64,000 bases of DNA from Streptomyces sp. NBC_01481 (GCF_026339995.1 NZ_JAPEPT010000001.1:2159140-2223139); one strand, 5' to 3'; counted from the first letter of the stretch, positions 1 to 9,893 are shown. Notes: a model not told the origin generated them from the letters alone. Made by a program: numbers and translations.

Positions 1-2130
<2,130 letters not shown>

Positions 2131-2153
2131 GAGCCTACGCCGCCGCGTGGCGC

Positions 2154-2657
2154 CTATGCCGCCGCCCAGTCCGCGAGCGCGTCGAAGTCCGGCCGGGTCA
2201 GCCCGATGCCCTCATTGATGCGCAGCAGTAGGGCGGCGGCGAGGTGGTGTTGGTCCACCCATTCGCGGTCCAGGTCGGTGATGTCGTCGTCGACCCAGGC
2301 GAACGGCCGCCCCGCCGCGTACTCCAGGATGTACTGCGTCTTCCAGAAGGTCCCGCGAGGGGCCTTTCCGTGCATCTGGGGCCAGTCGATGAACGGCAGT
2401 TCGGGCAGGCCGAGATGGGGACCTATCCACTCGTTCGCCTCGCCCTTCCAGGTGGTCGCCCAGACGAGCTCGTACACGTCGGCCAGCGCCAGCAGCTCCA
2501 CCCCGTGCTCCGGGTTGAGCCAGACGCGCAACGGCTTGCCGTCCGTCCAGCCGGACGGCCGCATCCGGTGGGTGCGGTATCCCTCCGGTCTGCGCTGTGC
2601 CCGCGCCGCGTACGGATTGAGCGGGCCGTCGATGTCGATCAGTAGCAACGGCTTCAT
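2154..2657 (-). CDS. HAD-like hydrolase domain protein
   Basis: A 167-residue protein with the HAD motif I near its start (LLIDIDGPLNPY, with the nucleophile and acid/base aspartates) and a late acidic motif AWVDDDITDLDREW resembling HAD motif IV. It lacks a recognisable cap and looks like the short HAD family used in RNA-repair type proteins (PF18143-like); the substrate is unknown. The ATG before KPLLLIDIDG is preferred over an upstream in-frame ATG because HAD motif I usually sits within the first ten residues. It ends 23 bp from argH in convergent orientation and is divergent from the tetR gene, 85 bp away, so the operator there could affect it as well. Confidence 0.7.
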   Translation of the reverse strand: MKPLLLIDIDGPLNPYAARAQRRPEGYRTHRMRPSGWTDGKPLRVWLNPEHGVELLALADVYELVWATTWKGEANEWIGPHLGLPELPFIDWPQMHGKAPRGTFWKTQYILEYAAGRPFAWVDDDITDLDREWVDQHHLAAALLLRINEGIGLTRPDFDALADWAAA

Positions 2658-2703
2658 GCGCACATGCTCTCTTTTCCGCGTCGGATGAGGCGACGCAATA
2701 TCG

Positions 2704-2725
2704 CGTGAGACATTCATGTCTCACG
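2704..2725. promoter_or_regulatory. Palindromic operator, probable TetR autoregulatory site
   Basis: A perfect inverted repeat with 10-bp arms CGTGAGACAT / ATGTCTCACG separated by 2 bp. It lies 17 bp before the tetR start, just upstream of a -10-like TATGGT (2731-2736), so a bound repressor would cover the -35 region. A further half-site TGTCTCA runs into the start codon. Size, symmetry and position fit a TetR dimer site controlling tetR-MFS and perhaps the divergent HAD gene. Confidence 0.75.
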
Positions 2726-2742
2726 TGGGCTATGGTTGTCTC

Positions 2743-3294
2743 ATGACTCTCGACCGGGACCAGGTGCTTCGCGCCGCCGCCGCCCTCCTCTCCCGCAAGT
2801 CCACCGCCACCATGGACGAGGTCGCCCGCGCAGCCGGTATCGGTCGGGCCACCCTCCATCGGCACTTTGCGGGGCGGGACGCGCTGGTCAAGGCCCTGGA
2901 AGCGCTCGGCATACAGGAATTCGAGGCCGCGCTCGACCGGGCGCGGCTCGACGAGGGCGGGGCGGGGGACGGGCTGCGGCGGCTCATCGCCGAGATGGAG
3001 CCCGCCGCCGATCTGCTCGCGTTCCTCGTCACCGAGAACCAGCTCTTCGAGGGCGAACAGGTCCACGAGGGCTGGGCACGGCTCGACGCCCGGGTGTCCG
3101 CGCTCTTCAAGCGCGGCCAGGAAGAGGGCGAGTTCCGGATCGACTTGACGCCCGCCTGGCTGACCGAGGCTCTCTACGGCCTCATCGGTGCCTGCGCCTG
3201 GTCCGTCATGGACGGCCGCGTCGCCAAGAAGGACTTCCAGTACATGATCGCCGAGCTGCTGCTCGGCGGAGCACGACGGAGTGTGGAGAAATGA
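2743..3294 (+). CDS. TetR-family transcriptional repressor
   Basis: A 183-residue regulator with an N-terminal helix-turn-helix, TMDEVARAAGIGRATLHRHF at about residues 23-42, followed by an all-helical ligand-binding domain typical of TetR proteins. The ATG is chosen because it begins directly before the first helix (MTLDRDQVLRAAAALL); earlier in-frame codons overlap the operator. The stop codon overlaps the start of the MFS transporter by 4 bp (ATGA), so the pair is translationally coupled. By analogy with such pairs it would repress the operon from the palindrome 17 bp upstream until a transported compound binds. The ligand cannot be inferred. Confidence 0.9.
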   Translation: MTLDRDQVLRAAAALLSRKSTATMDEVARAAGIGRATLHRHFAGRDALVKALEALGIQEFEAALDRARLDEGGAGDGLRRLIAEMEPAADLLAFLVTENQLFEGEQVHEGWARLDARVSALFKRGQEEGEFRIDLTPAWLTEALYGLIGACAWSVMDGRVAKKDFQYMIAELLLGGARRSVEK

Positions 3295-4838
3295 GCAGCA
3301 CCGTCCAGCGCCCGAGCCGGACGGACGAGACCCTGTACCGCCCCGGGCGCTGGATCGCGCTGGCGGTTCTGGTGCTGGCCGTCCTGCTGGTGGCCGTGGA
3401 CGCCACCGTTCTCGGCCTGGCCACCCCGTTCCTCAGCGAGGACCTGAAGCCCTCCGGCACCCAGCTGTTGTGGATCGGCGACGTCTACTCGTTCGTCATA
3501 GCGGGCCTGCTCGTCTCCATGGGCAGCCTCGGTGACCGGATCGGCCGCAAGAAGCTTCTGCTGGTCGGTGCGGTCGCGTTCGGCGCCGTCTCCGTCCTCA
3601 ACGCGTACGCCACCACCCCCGAGATGATGATTCTCGCTCGCGCTCTTCTCGGCGTCGCAGGCGCGACCCTCATGCCGTCGACCCTCGCGCTGATCCGGAA
3701 CATCTTCCACGACCCCAAGGAGCGCAGCCTCGCCATCGGGATCTGGGGCGCGACGGCCTCCGCCGGTGCGGCGGTCGGGCCGGTCGTCGGCGGCTTCCTG
3801 CTGGAGCACTTCTGGTGGGGCTCGGTCTTTCTGATCAACCTGCCCGTGATGGCCGTTCTGGTGCTCGTCGGCATCAAGCTGCTGCCGGAGTCGAAGAACC
3901 CGGTGTCCGGGCCCTGGGACCTGATCAGCGTCGCGCTGTCCCTCGTCGGCATAGTCGGCGTCGTATACGGCATCAAGGAGGCAGCGACCCACGGCCTCAC
4001 CTGGGAGGCCGGTGCCGCGGCCCTCATCGGGCTCGGCGCGCTGTACGGCTTCGTCCGCAGGCAGTTGACGCTGCCGGCGCCGCTGCTCGACATGAGGCTG
4101 TTTCGCCACCGGGGCTTCTCCGGCGCGGTTCTGGCCGACCTGCTCACCATCCTCGGGCTCTCCGGCCTGGTGTTCTTCCTGTCCCAGTTCCTGCAGCTGG
4201 TCCAGGGCAGGGAGCCGTTCGAGGCCGGTCTTGCCGAACTGCCCGCCGCGATCGGCGCGGTGGCGACCGGTCTGATAGCGGGCACCGTCGCACGGCGGTT
4301 CTCCGTACGGTCCGTGGTGGCCGGCGGGCTCGCCGCCGTGGGCCTCGCTCTGGCCACGATGACGATGATCAGCCAGTCCACGGGTTATCCGCTGCTCGGA
4401 GCCGCGCTGCTCTTCGTCGGTGTCGGCGCGGGATTCTCCTTCACCGTCACCGCCGACATCATTCTGTCCAGCGTGCCCAAGGAGCAGGCCGGCTCAGCGT
4501 CCGCGGTGTCCGAGACGGCCTACGAACTCGGGGCGGCCCTCGGCATCGCACTGCTGGGCTCCGTCGTCACCGGTGTCTACCGTGACTTCGCCACCCCTCA
4601 CGGCGTGCCGTCCCAGGCGGCATCCGCTGCCCACGAGTCGCTCGGCGGGGCCGTCGATGCGGCGGGCGCGCTGCCCCAGCACCAGGGTGCGGCCCTGGTC
4701 GGCGCCGCCCAGGAGGCGTTCGTCGACGGGCTGCGGTTCGCGACGGGTGTGGGCGCGGCGGTGCTGCTCGCCACCGCGGTTGCCGCTTGGTTCCTGCTGC
4801 GCGGCCAGAAGCTCGAGGACGGCCTCGAACACCCCTAG
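3291..4838 (+). CDS. MFS drug/H+ antiporter, DHA2 (14-TM) type
   Basis: A 515-residue inner-membrane exporter with about 14 hydrophobic segments. MFS motif A is between TM2 and TM3 (GSLGDRIGRKK, about residues 77-87), and the antiporter motif C region GAAVGPVVGGFL is in TM5. Length and motifs match the EmrB/QacA-like DHA2 family that exports toxic compounds by proton antiport. It starts within the tetR stop (ATGA overlap) and is followed by a strong hairpin terminator, so tetR-MFS is a two-gene operon. The substrate is unknown. The C-terminal tail after the last TM is short and charged (LRGQKLEDGLEHP). Confidence 0.92.
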   Translation: MSSTVQRPSRTDETLYRPGRWIALAVLVLAVLLVAVDATVLGLATPFLSEDLKPSGTQLLWIGDVYSFVIAGLLVSMGSLGDRIGRKKLLLVGAVAFGAVSVLNAYATTPEMMILARALLGVAGATLMPSTLALIRNIFHDPKERSLAIGIWGATASAGAAVGPVVGGFLLEHFWWGSVFLINLPVMAVLVLVGIKLLPESKNPVSGPWDLISVALSLVGIVGVVYGIKEAATHGLTWEAGAAALIGLGALYGFVRRQLTLPAPLLDMRLFRHRGFSGAVLADLLTILGLSGLVFFLSQFLQLVQGREPFEAGLAELPAAIGAVATGLIAGTVARRFSVRSVVAGGLAAVGLALATMTMISQSTGYPLLGAALLFVGVGAGFSFTVTADIILSSVPKEQAGSASAVSETAYELGAALGIALLGSVVTGVYRDFATPHGVPSQAASAAHESLGGAVDAAGALPQHQGAALVGAAQEAFVDGLRFATGVGAAVLLATAVAAWFLLRGQKLEDGLEHP

Positions 4839-4844
4839 AGGAAA

Positions 4845-4870
4845 GGCCGGACCCCACGCCGGGTCCGGCC
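4845..4870. terminator. Hairpin terminator after the MFS gene
   Basis: Perfect 10-bp stem GGCCGGACCC / GGGTCCGGCC with a 6-nt loop, 6 bp after the MFS stop codon. There is no U-tract, which is normal for Streptomyces terminators. Confidence 0.75.
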
Positions 4871-4876
4871 CACCTA

Positions 4877-5036
4877 GGTCCTGTTCGGCCGATCTTGCCG
4901 GGCTCGCGTGCCCTGGCACGCACGCTCGCTGCGTTGTCGTCAGTCGCCGACGCTCCGCGTCGGCTCCTTCCTCCGCCTTGCGATCGCACGCACCAGACCC
5001 CGCTCACTGATCCGGCCTGATCGACCGAACAGGACC
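4877..5036. mobile_element. MITE-like element, 160 bp, copy 1 with intact TA target duplication
   Basis: The ends form terminal inverted repeats of about 25 bp with three mismatches (GGTCCTGTTCGGCCGATC at the left, the complement of GATCGACCGAACAGGACC at the right). They are flanked on both sides by TA (4875-4876 and 5037-5038). There is no coding capacity. The interior (TTGTCGTC...CTCCTTCCTCCGCC...CTGATCC) is shared with the copy at 34689-34848, and a deleted form lies at 31294-31347. A TA target duplication fits IS5/IS427- or IS630-like transposases acting in trans; none is encoded in the window. Confidence 0.8.
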
Positions 5037-5058
5037 TAGCCGCAAGGCCGTCAGGCCG

Positions 5059-5730
5059 TCACGCCGCCTTCGCCTTCGTTGCGTACATGTCCACGTATTC
5101 CTGGCCGGACAGCTCCATGACTTCCGTCATCACCGAGTCCGTCACCGCCCGCAGCACATAGCGGTCGCGGTCCATCCCGTCGTAGCGCGAGAACTCCATC
5201 GGCTCGCCGAACCGAATCGTCACCCGGCCCGGCCGCGGCAGACCCGCGCCGCCCGGCTGGAGCTTGTCCGTGCCGATCACCGCGAACGGGACCACGGGCG
5301 CACCGGTCATCAGGGTGAGCCGGGCGATGCCCGTACGCCCCCGGTACAGGCGGCCGTCGGGGGAGCGGGTGCCCTCCGGGTAGATGCCGAAGATCTTGCC
5401 CTCCTCCAGCACCCGACGGCCGGTCATCAGCGCGGCCACACCGCCGTTGGCGCCGTCGCGGTCCACCGGGATCATGCCGCAGCCGGTGAAGAACCAGGCC
5501 ATCATCCGGCCCTTGACGCCCTTGCCCGTGACGTACTCGTCCTTGCCGATGAAGTAGACCGGACGGGCGCACACCAGCGGGAGGATCATCGAGTCGATGA
5601 ACGTCAGATGGTTGCCGGCGAGGATGACGGGTCCGGTCCCCGGGATGTTCTCGGCGCCTTCCACGCGGGGGCGGAACATCAGGCGCAGGATCGGTCCTAG
5701 CACGGCCTTGATGATCGACAAGCGGGACAA
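5059..5730 (-). CDS. PlsC-type 1-acyl-glycerol-3-phosphate acyltransferase
   Basis: Transfers an acyl group to a (lyso)phospholipid precursor at the membrane. In this 223-residue protein the catalytic HX4D motif is NHLTFID (about residues 40-46), and the phosphate-binding EGTRSPDG motif follows about 75 residues later, both diagnostic of the PlsC/LPLAT family. The TTG start is preferred because GGAGGA lies 4-5 nt upstream and the protein then begins SRLSIIKAVLGP; an ATG 18 bp upstream (MTPEDP...) has no such site. It is transcribed towards the MITE and divergently from the glycerophosphodiesterase gene, a pairing that suggests phospholipid turnover. Several PlsC paralogs are usual, so the exact acceptor is uncertain. 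Confidence 0.85.
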   Translation of the reverse strand: MSRLSIIKAVLGPILRLMFRPRVEGAENIPGTGPVILAGNHLTFIDSMILPLVCARPVYFIGKDEYVTGKGVKGRMMAWFFTGCGMIPVDRDGANGGVAALMTGRRVLEEGKIFGIYPEGTRSPDGRLYRGRTGIARLTLMTGAPVVPFAVIGTDKLQPGGAGLPRPGRVTIRFGEPMEFSRYDGMDRDRYVLRAVTDSVMTEVMELSGQEYVDMYATKAKAA

Positions 5731-5970
5731 CGGGTCCTCCGGTGTCATACGGCGGTGGCGTGGGGGCGGACGGTAACGGCGGCGAAGTCTGTGCAGGTGA
5801 GGACCATACTCGCGGGTCGCACCTGATCGCACATCGGGTTCACGGAGCGGATACGCAGTGTTGACGTGAATTTTCGCTGCGTTCGTCCACGGTCTGCCGC
5901 AGGTAAGGCGCGGCTGCCTACCATCGGGCGATCGCTTGGCAGGTGCGGGACATCACACGGAGGAATGTCG

Positions 5971-7137
5971 ATGACACAGGGTGCGGACAGAAGTCCCGGA
6001 CGTCGGACCGTCCTGGGCGCGGCGGTAATCGGCACTGCGGCTCTCGGTGTCGGCGGCCTCACCGCCGGAACTGCCGAGGCCGACGAGCGCCAAGTGAGCC
6101 ATGACGGACACGGTTCGTCGTACAGGGATCTGCCCTCCCCCACCATCATCGGCCACCGCGGCGCCAGCGGCTACCGGCCCGAGCACACTCTCGGTTCCTA
6201 CCAGCTGGCACTGGACCTCGGCGCCCATGTCATCGAGCAGGACCTGGTGCCCACCAAGGACGGCCATCTCGTCTGCCGTCACGAGAACGACATCACGGGT
6301 ACCACGGATGTCGCCGCCCACCCGGAGTTCGCCTCCCGCAAGACCACCAAGTCCATCGACGGCGTCAGCCTGACCGGCTGGTTCACCGAGGACTTCACAC
6401 TCGCCGAGCTCAAGACGCTGCGCGCCAAGGAGCGGATCCCGGCCATCCGTCAGGAGAACACCCTCTACGACGGCCGCTGGACGATCCCCACCTTCGAAGA
6501 GGTGCTGCGCTGGGCCGAGAAGGAGGGCCGCCGGCGCGGCCGTCCCGTATGGCTCCATGTCGAGACCAAGCACCCCACGTACTTCCGCGGTCTTGGCCTC
6601 GGTCTCGAGGAGCCGCTCGCCCGGCTGCTGCGCAGGTACGGCCGCGACCGCCGCAACTCGCCCGTCTTCCTTCAGTCGTTCGAGCCGAGCAGCATCCAGC
6701 GGTTGGCGAAGCTCGTGTCCTCGCCGCGCGTCGTGCTGCTGTCCGGCGCGAGCAGCCGCCCGTGGGACTTCGTCGTGGCGGGCGACCCGCGCACGGTCGC
6801 CGACCTGGTCAAGCCCGAGGGACTGCAGTGGATCGCGTCCTACGCGCAGGGCATCGGTCCCACCCTCGACCTGATCATCCCGAAGGACGCGAGCGGCAAG
6901 CTGGGCACGCCGACGACGCTGGTGGCCGACGCGCACGCCAAGGGCCTGATCCTGCACCCCTACACGATGCGCAACGAGAACGCCTTCCTGCCCGCCGACT
7001 TCCGGCGCGGCACCGACCCGAACGCCTATGGCGACGCGTTCGGTGCGTTCAAGATCTACTTCGAGACCGGCATCGACGGCATCTTCACCGACAACGCCGA
7101 CACCGGACTGCTTGCGGCCGCCGACTTCAACGGCTGA
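5971..7137 (+). CDS. Glycerophosphodiester phosphodiesterase, Tat-exported
   Basis: Hydrolyses glycerophosphodiesters to glycerol-3-phosphate and an alcohol, probably outside the membrane. The N-terminus has a twin-arginine signal (GRRTVLGAAVIG, about residues 10-21) and a cleavage-like AEA near residue 34. The GDPD fold is shown by IGHRGASGYRPEHT with the first catalytic histidine at about residue 61, the metal ligands in VIEQDLVPTKDG, and the second histidine in CRHEND. The product is 388 residues, typical of the long secreted GDPDs. The ATG is chosen because GGAGGA lies 6 nt upstream; an ATG 6 bp earlier is too close to it. A 15-bp stem-loop follows the gene. Confidence 0.92.
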   Translation: MTQGADRSPGRRTVLGAAVIGTAALGVGGLTAGTAEADERQVSHDGHGSSYRDLPSPTIIGHRGASGYRPEHTLGSYQLALDLGAHVIEQDLVPTKDGHLVCRHENDITGTTDVAAHPEFASRKTTKSIDGVSLTGWFTEDFTLAELKTLRAKERIPAIRQENTLYDGRWTIPTFEEVLRWAEKEGRRRGRPVWLHVETKHPTYFRGLGLGLEEPLARLLRRYGRDRRNSPVFLQSFEPSSIQRLAKLVSSPRVVLLSGASSRPWDFVVAGDPRTVADLVKPEGLQWIASYAQGIGPTLDLIIPKDASGKLGTPTTLVADAHAKGLILHPYTMRNENAFLPADFRRGTDPNAYGDAFGAFKIYFETGIDGIFTDNADTGLLAAADFNG

Positions 7138-7179
7138 CCGGCGGCCGCACACGAGGCCCGGCCGCCCGTACGGGTGACT

Positions 7180-7216
7180 GTGCCGTCGCACGGCAACCGC
7201 CGCCGTGCGACGGCAC
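7180..7216. terminator. 15-bp perfect hairpin after the glycerophosphodiesterase gene
   Basis: Arms GTGCCGTCGCACGGC / GCCGTGCGACGGCAC with a 7-nt loop, 42 bp after the upstream stop and only 12 bp before the start of the next gene. It can terminate the GDPD transcript, or act as a 5' structure on any transcript entering the sigma-like gene. Confidence 0.75.
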
Positions 7217-7228
7217 GTCCCGCCGGTC

Positions 7229-7738
7229 ATGACGCTTCTCGAAGAACTCCGTCCGCTCGTGAGCGCCGAGGCGACGGCCGAGGCCCCCGCCGCCGCGATA
7301 GAGGCCCGCGATCTCGAACAGGCCGTCTGGGTGCGGCTGCTCGAACGCCTCGACGGAGCCGGCCCGCCGCCGGACGCCGCCCGCTGGGTCAGGTCGGCCG
7401 TACGCGCGGAGGCGCGCCGCGCCAGGCGCACCGCGGCCCGGGAGCGGCCGTACGGTCCGGAGCCGTCGGCGGACCCGGCGGGCGGCCCGGAAGGGGCCGC
7501 GCTGTGGTCCGAGCGCCGCCGTGCCCTGCGCGATGCGATCGCCCGCACACCGGGCAACTGCCCGCGGCTGCTGACTGCGATGCTGTCGCCCGACGACCCG
7601 ACCTACCGCGAAATCGCAGGGGAGTTGGGAATCTCACAAGGCAGTCTGGGGCCGATGCGTTCCCGTTGCCTGGGATGCCTGCGCAGAATGCTGACGGCAG
7701 AGGTTGCGGCTCCTGAACCTGGGGGAAAGGAGCGGTAG
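7229..7738 (+). CDS. Sigma-factor-like (ECF region 4-like) protein
   Basis: A 169-residue protein with a C-terminal helix-turn-helix resembling sigma-70 region 4 (YREIAGELGISQGSLGPMRSRCLGCLRRML, about residues 126-155). The N-terminal part (AIEARDLEQAVWVRLLERL) resembles a shortened region 2. The ATG beyond the hairpin is preferred over an in-frame GTG at 7205, which lies inside the hairpin stem; no good ribosome-binding site is visible for either, so the start is uncertain. Such proteins are often annotated as sigma factors in Streptomyces, but region 2 here is poorly conserved, so real promoter recognition is unproven. A GNAT gene follows by 36 bp. Confidence 0.65.
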   Translation: MTLLEELRPLVSAEATAEAPAAAIEARDLEQAVWVRLLERLDGAGPPPDAARWVRSAVRAEARRARRTAARERPYGPEPSADPAGGPEGAALWSERRRALRDAIARTPGNCPRLLTAMLSPDDPTYREIAGELGISQGSLGPMRSRCLGCLRRMLTAEVAAPEPGGKER

Positions 7739-7774
7739 ACAACCGGCGGACAGGTGAGCGGGAGGCATGCGCAC

Positions 7775-8278
7775 ATGGGCATGAGCGTGACCATCTCAGC
7801 GGCAAGAGCACAGGACGCGGAGCAGATCCTCAAGCTGCAGTATCTGTGCTACCAGAGCGAGGCCGAGCTGTACGGCGACTACGGAATCGAGCCCCTCACC
7901 CAGTCCCTGGACGACCTGCGGGCCGAAATAGCCCAGGGGCACGCGCTGGTGGCCAAGCTCGGCGACGAGGTGGTCGCCTCCGTGCGCGGCAGCGTCGACG
8001 AGGGCGGAACGGCCCGGATCGCCAAGCTGATCGTGCACCCCCGGATGCAGCGCCACGGCCTGGGAGGCCGACTGCTCGACGCGATCGAGAAGCGTTTTTC
8101 GGGCGAAGACGCCGCCAAGCGCTTCCAGCTCTTCACCGGCCACCGCAGCGAGAGCAATCTGCGGCTGTACCGCAGCCGCGGCTACGTGCAGGTCTCCAGC
8201 GAGCAGGTCGGCCCCCGGCTGACGCTGCTCACGCTGGAGAAGGAGGCCGTGGCGCGCGACTTCGCCGCGAGCGCGTAG
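7775..8278 (+). CDS. GNAT-family N-acetyltransferase
   Basis: A 167-residue acetyl-CoA-dependent acyltransferase. The motif A segment IAKLIVHPRMQRHGLGGRLLDAIE (about residues 82-105) holds the Q/R-x-x-G-x-G/A pyrophosphate-binding loop, and the terminal strand and helix (NLRLYRSRGYVQVS) complete the fold. GGGAGG lies 9 nt before the chosen ATG; a second ATG two codons later is also possible. It follows the sigma-like gene on the same strand and could be cotranscribed with it. The substrate is unknown. Confidence 0.82.
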   Translation: MGMSVTISAARAQDAEQILKLQYLCYQSEAELYGDYGIEPLTQSLDDLRAEIAQGHALVAKLGDEVVASVRGSVDEGGTARIAKLIVHPRMQRHGLGGRLLDAIEKRFSGEDAAKRFQLFTGHRSESNLRLYRSRGYVQVSSEQVGPRLTLLTLEKEAVARDFAASA

Positions 8279-8284
8279 CGGCGA

Positions 8285-8716
8285 TCAGGCGGCGGGCTGC
8301 GCCATGTCCCTACGGGAGCGGCGCAGCCAGAGCATTCCGGTGACCGGCAGCAGCACCGGGATGAAGATGTAGCCCATGCCGTACGCCGACCAGACCGTCG
8401 AGTCCGGGAAGGCGGAAGGCTCCACCACCGTCCAGGTGCCCACGATCAGTACGCCCGCGAGCTCGGCGGCGCAGCACACCAGCGCCGCCCTGCGGGCCCG
8501 CTCCCCGCCGCGTACCAGCGTGTACGTGATGAACGCGTACACGACGGCCGCGACGGCGGAGAGTGTGTGGGCCAGCGGCGCCGAGTCGTAGTCGGTGGCG
8601 ATCTGGTAGACGGAGCGCGAGACGGCGCCCACCGACATCACTCCGTACACCCAGACCAGCAGCAGCCCGGGGCCCTGGACCAGCCGGGTCTTCTTGCTTT
8701 CCGCGGTCTCGGTCAT
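8285..8716 (-). CDS. Small integral membrane protein (4 TM)
   Basis: A 143-residue protein starting MTETAESKKTRLVQGPG, followed by four hydrophobic segments (roughly residues 19-40, 50-73, 82-103 and 113-133) and a short basic tail SRRDMAQPAA. No catalytic motif is recognised. It begins 2 bp after the stop of the gene upstream on its strand, another 3-4 TM protein, so the two are almost certainly one operon and may form a membrane complex. It is convergent with the GNAT gene, 6 bp away. Confidence 0.75.
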   Translation of the reverse strand: MTETAESKKTRLVQGPGLLLVWVYGVMSVGAVSRSVYQIATDYDSAPLAHTLSAVAAVVYAFITYTLVRGGERARRAALVCCAAELAGVLIVGTWTVVEPSAFPDSTVWSAYGMGYIFIPVLLPVTGMLWLRRSRRDMAQPAA

Positions 8717-8718
8717 GG

Positions 8719-9078
8719 TCAGCCGTTCCAGATGTCGTAGAGACGCACTTCGAGCACGGCCAGGACGATCGCGCCCGCCGCGACCGTGACGGAACCCCAG
8801 CGGGTCCGCTCCGTGAGTGAGAGGAAACCCGCCGCCGGTACGGCCGCGAACGCCCCGATCAGATACGCGACGAAGATGACCGAACCCTCGTCGGCCTCCT
8901 CGCCGCGTGCCAGTTGCACGATCCCGACCAGCAGTTGCGCCAGCGCCAGCACCGACACCACGGCCATGCCGATGAAGTGCCAGTCCTTGGTGGGCTGGTC
9001 GCGAAGGGCGGCGTAGCCGCACCAGGCGGCGAGGGCGAGCGCGGTCACGGCGACCGCGACCGTCAGGGCGTCAAGCAT
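8719..9078 (-). CDS. Small integral membrane protein, first gene of a two-gene operon
   Basis: A 119-residue protein with about four hydrophobic segments (LDALTVAVAVTALALAAW; FIGMAVVSVLALAQLLVGI; VIFVAYLIGAFAAVPAAGFL; GSVTVAAGAIVLAVLEV). The ATG before LDALTV is preferred because the upstream in-frame ATG (MARNTLGA) enters the divergent spacer. It resembles conserved Streptomyces membrane proteins of unknown function. The partner gene starts 2 bp downstream. Its start is 33 bp from a divergent broken HAD gene. Confidence 0.75.
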   Translation of the reverse strand: MLDALTVAVAVTALALAAWCGYAALRDQPTKDWHFIGMAVVSVLALAQLLVGIVQLARGEEADEGSVIFVAYLIGAFAAVPAAGFLSLTERTRWGSVTVAAGAIVLAVLEVRLYDIWNG

Positions 9079-9110
9079 GGCCCCGAGCGTATTACGGGCC
9101 AAAAGGCCCG

Positions 9111-9521
9111 ATGCGCGCGGCCCCGGCCGCCGGCGGCACCGCTGAGCTGCTGGACCGGCTGCCCGCCTACCGCTGGGCCGTGGTCACCTCCGCGACCCGC
9201 CGGCCGGCCGAGGCACGGCTCGAAGAGGTCGGCATCGGCCCCAAGGTCCTCGTCGCCGCCGACGACATCACACGCGGCAAGCCCGACCCGGAGCCGTATC
9301 TGCTCGGTGCCGTCCGCCTCGGCGGCGACCCGGCGCGCTGCGTGGTCTTCGAGGACGCCCCGGCGGGGCTGACCGCGGGCCGCGCGGCGGGCATGCGGAC
9401 CGTGGCCTTGGCCACAACGCACGAGCGTTCCGAGCTGTTCACCGATGTCGTCGTCAGGGACCTCTCGGCCGTGTCCGCGCAGGCCACGCATGGGGGAGTG
9501 GAGACCACGGCCGCCGGCTGA
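9111..9521 (+). pseudogene. HAD hydrolase, N-terminally truncated remnant
   Basis: The 136-residue frame matches only the C-terminal two thirds of a haloacid-dehalogenase phosphatase. Motif II is in WAVVTSATRRPAEARL, the motif III lysine in TRGKPDPEPYLLG, and motif IV in CVVFEDAPAGLTAGRAAGM. The essential motif I (DxDGT) and most of the cap, about 80-90 residues, are absent, and the space where they should be is occupied by the divergent membrane-protein gene. The ATG is simply the first in frame after the deletion point. Without the nucleophile aspartate the product cannot be an active HAD phosphatase; it is a relic or a repurposed fragment. Confidence 0.75.
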
Positions 9522-9615
9522 GCCTGACCGTATCCCGTCCGAATGCTGAGGCAGTGCAGTCCGTTATTCGGACAGCGCTGATCGCTTCGTACCGCTGTCT
9601 GCTTTACTTGCCGAC

Positions 9616-9702
9616 ATGACCACGACGAGCAGCCGCACCCTTGCGACCGAGGCGATCACGACGCCCGGTGCTCGTTGTATGTGTCGAATGTGCGCCAACT
9701 GA
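9616..9702 (+). CDS. 28-residue Cys/Met-rich leader peptide upstream of metNIQ
   Basis: A short ORF of 28 codons. Residues 21-26 read C-M-C-R-M-C, followed by Ala-Asn-stop. The codons in this run include TGT twice and CGA, both rare in a GC-rich Streptomyces gene, whereas the first 17 codons have the usual G/C third positions. It lies in the 394-bp gap before the methionine importer operon and is followed by hairpins. This is the architecture of a ribosome-mediated attenuator: stalling at Cys or Met codons when sulfur amino acids are scarce would change downstream RNA folding. Cys-codon leader ORFs are known before sulfur genes in mycobacteria. No strong ribosome-binding site is visible, so initiation may be leaderless or weak. 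Expression is unproven. Confidence 0.6.
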   Translation: MTTTSSRTLATEAITTPGARCMCRMCAN

Positions 9703-9893
9703 GGGCCCCTGCCTGAGCCTCGCGCCCCGAAGCGAGACCGACAGTCGAGCCGATTCCGGTGCTTCACAAGGAAGCATCGGAGCGAGCCTGCCCCGCGCCC
9801 GCGTTGCCCCCGGCCACCAGCCGAATCAGCCGTGCGGCGCCCCACTGTCCACAACCCGAATGCCCCGTGCCCGGCGGACACTTCGCCGTGCAC
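9703..9893 (+). promoter_or_regulatory. Structured metN leader: possible attenuator hairpins
   Basis: Three stems follow the leader ORF. The first is CTCGC/GCGAG (9719-9723 with 9732-9736), whose 5' arm can alternatively pair with a second GCGAG at 9782-9786. The second is a 10-bp stem CCGGTGCTTC/GAAGCATCGG at 9756-9780 with one G-U pair. The third is a 10-bp stem with one mismatch, GTGCCCGGCG/CGCCGTGCAC at 9867-9893, ending 22 nt before the metN start. Mutually exclusive pairing and a stem next to the initiation region fit attenuation control. No SAM-I or SAM-IV riboswitch core is recognisable. Confidence 0.45.
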
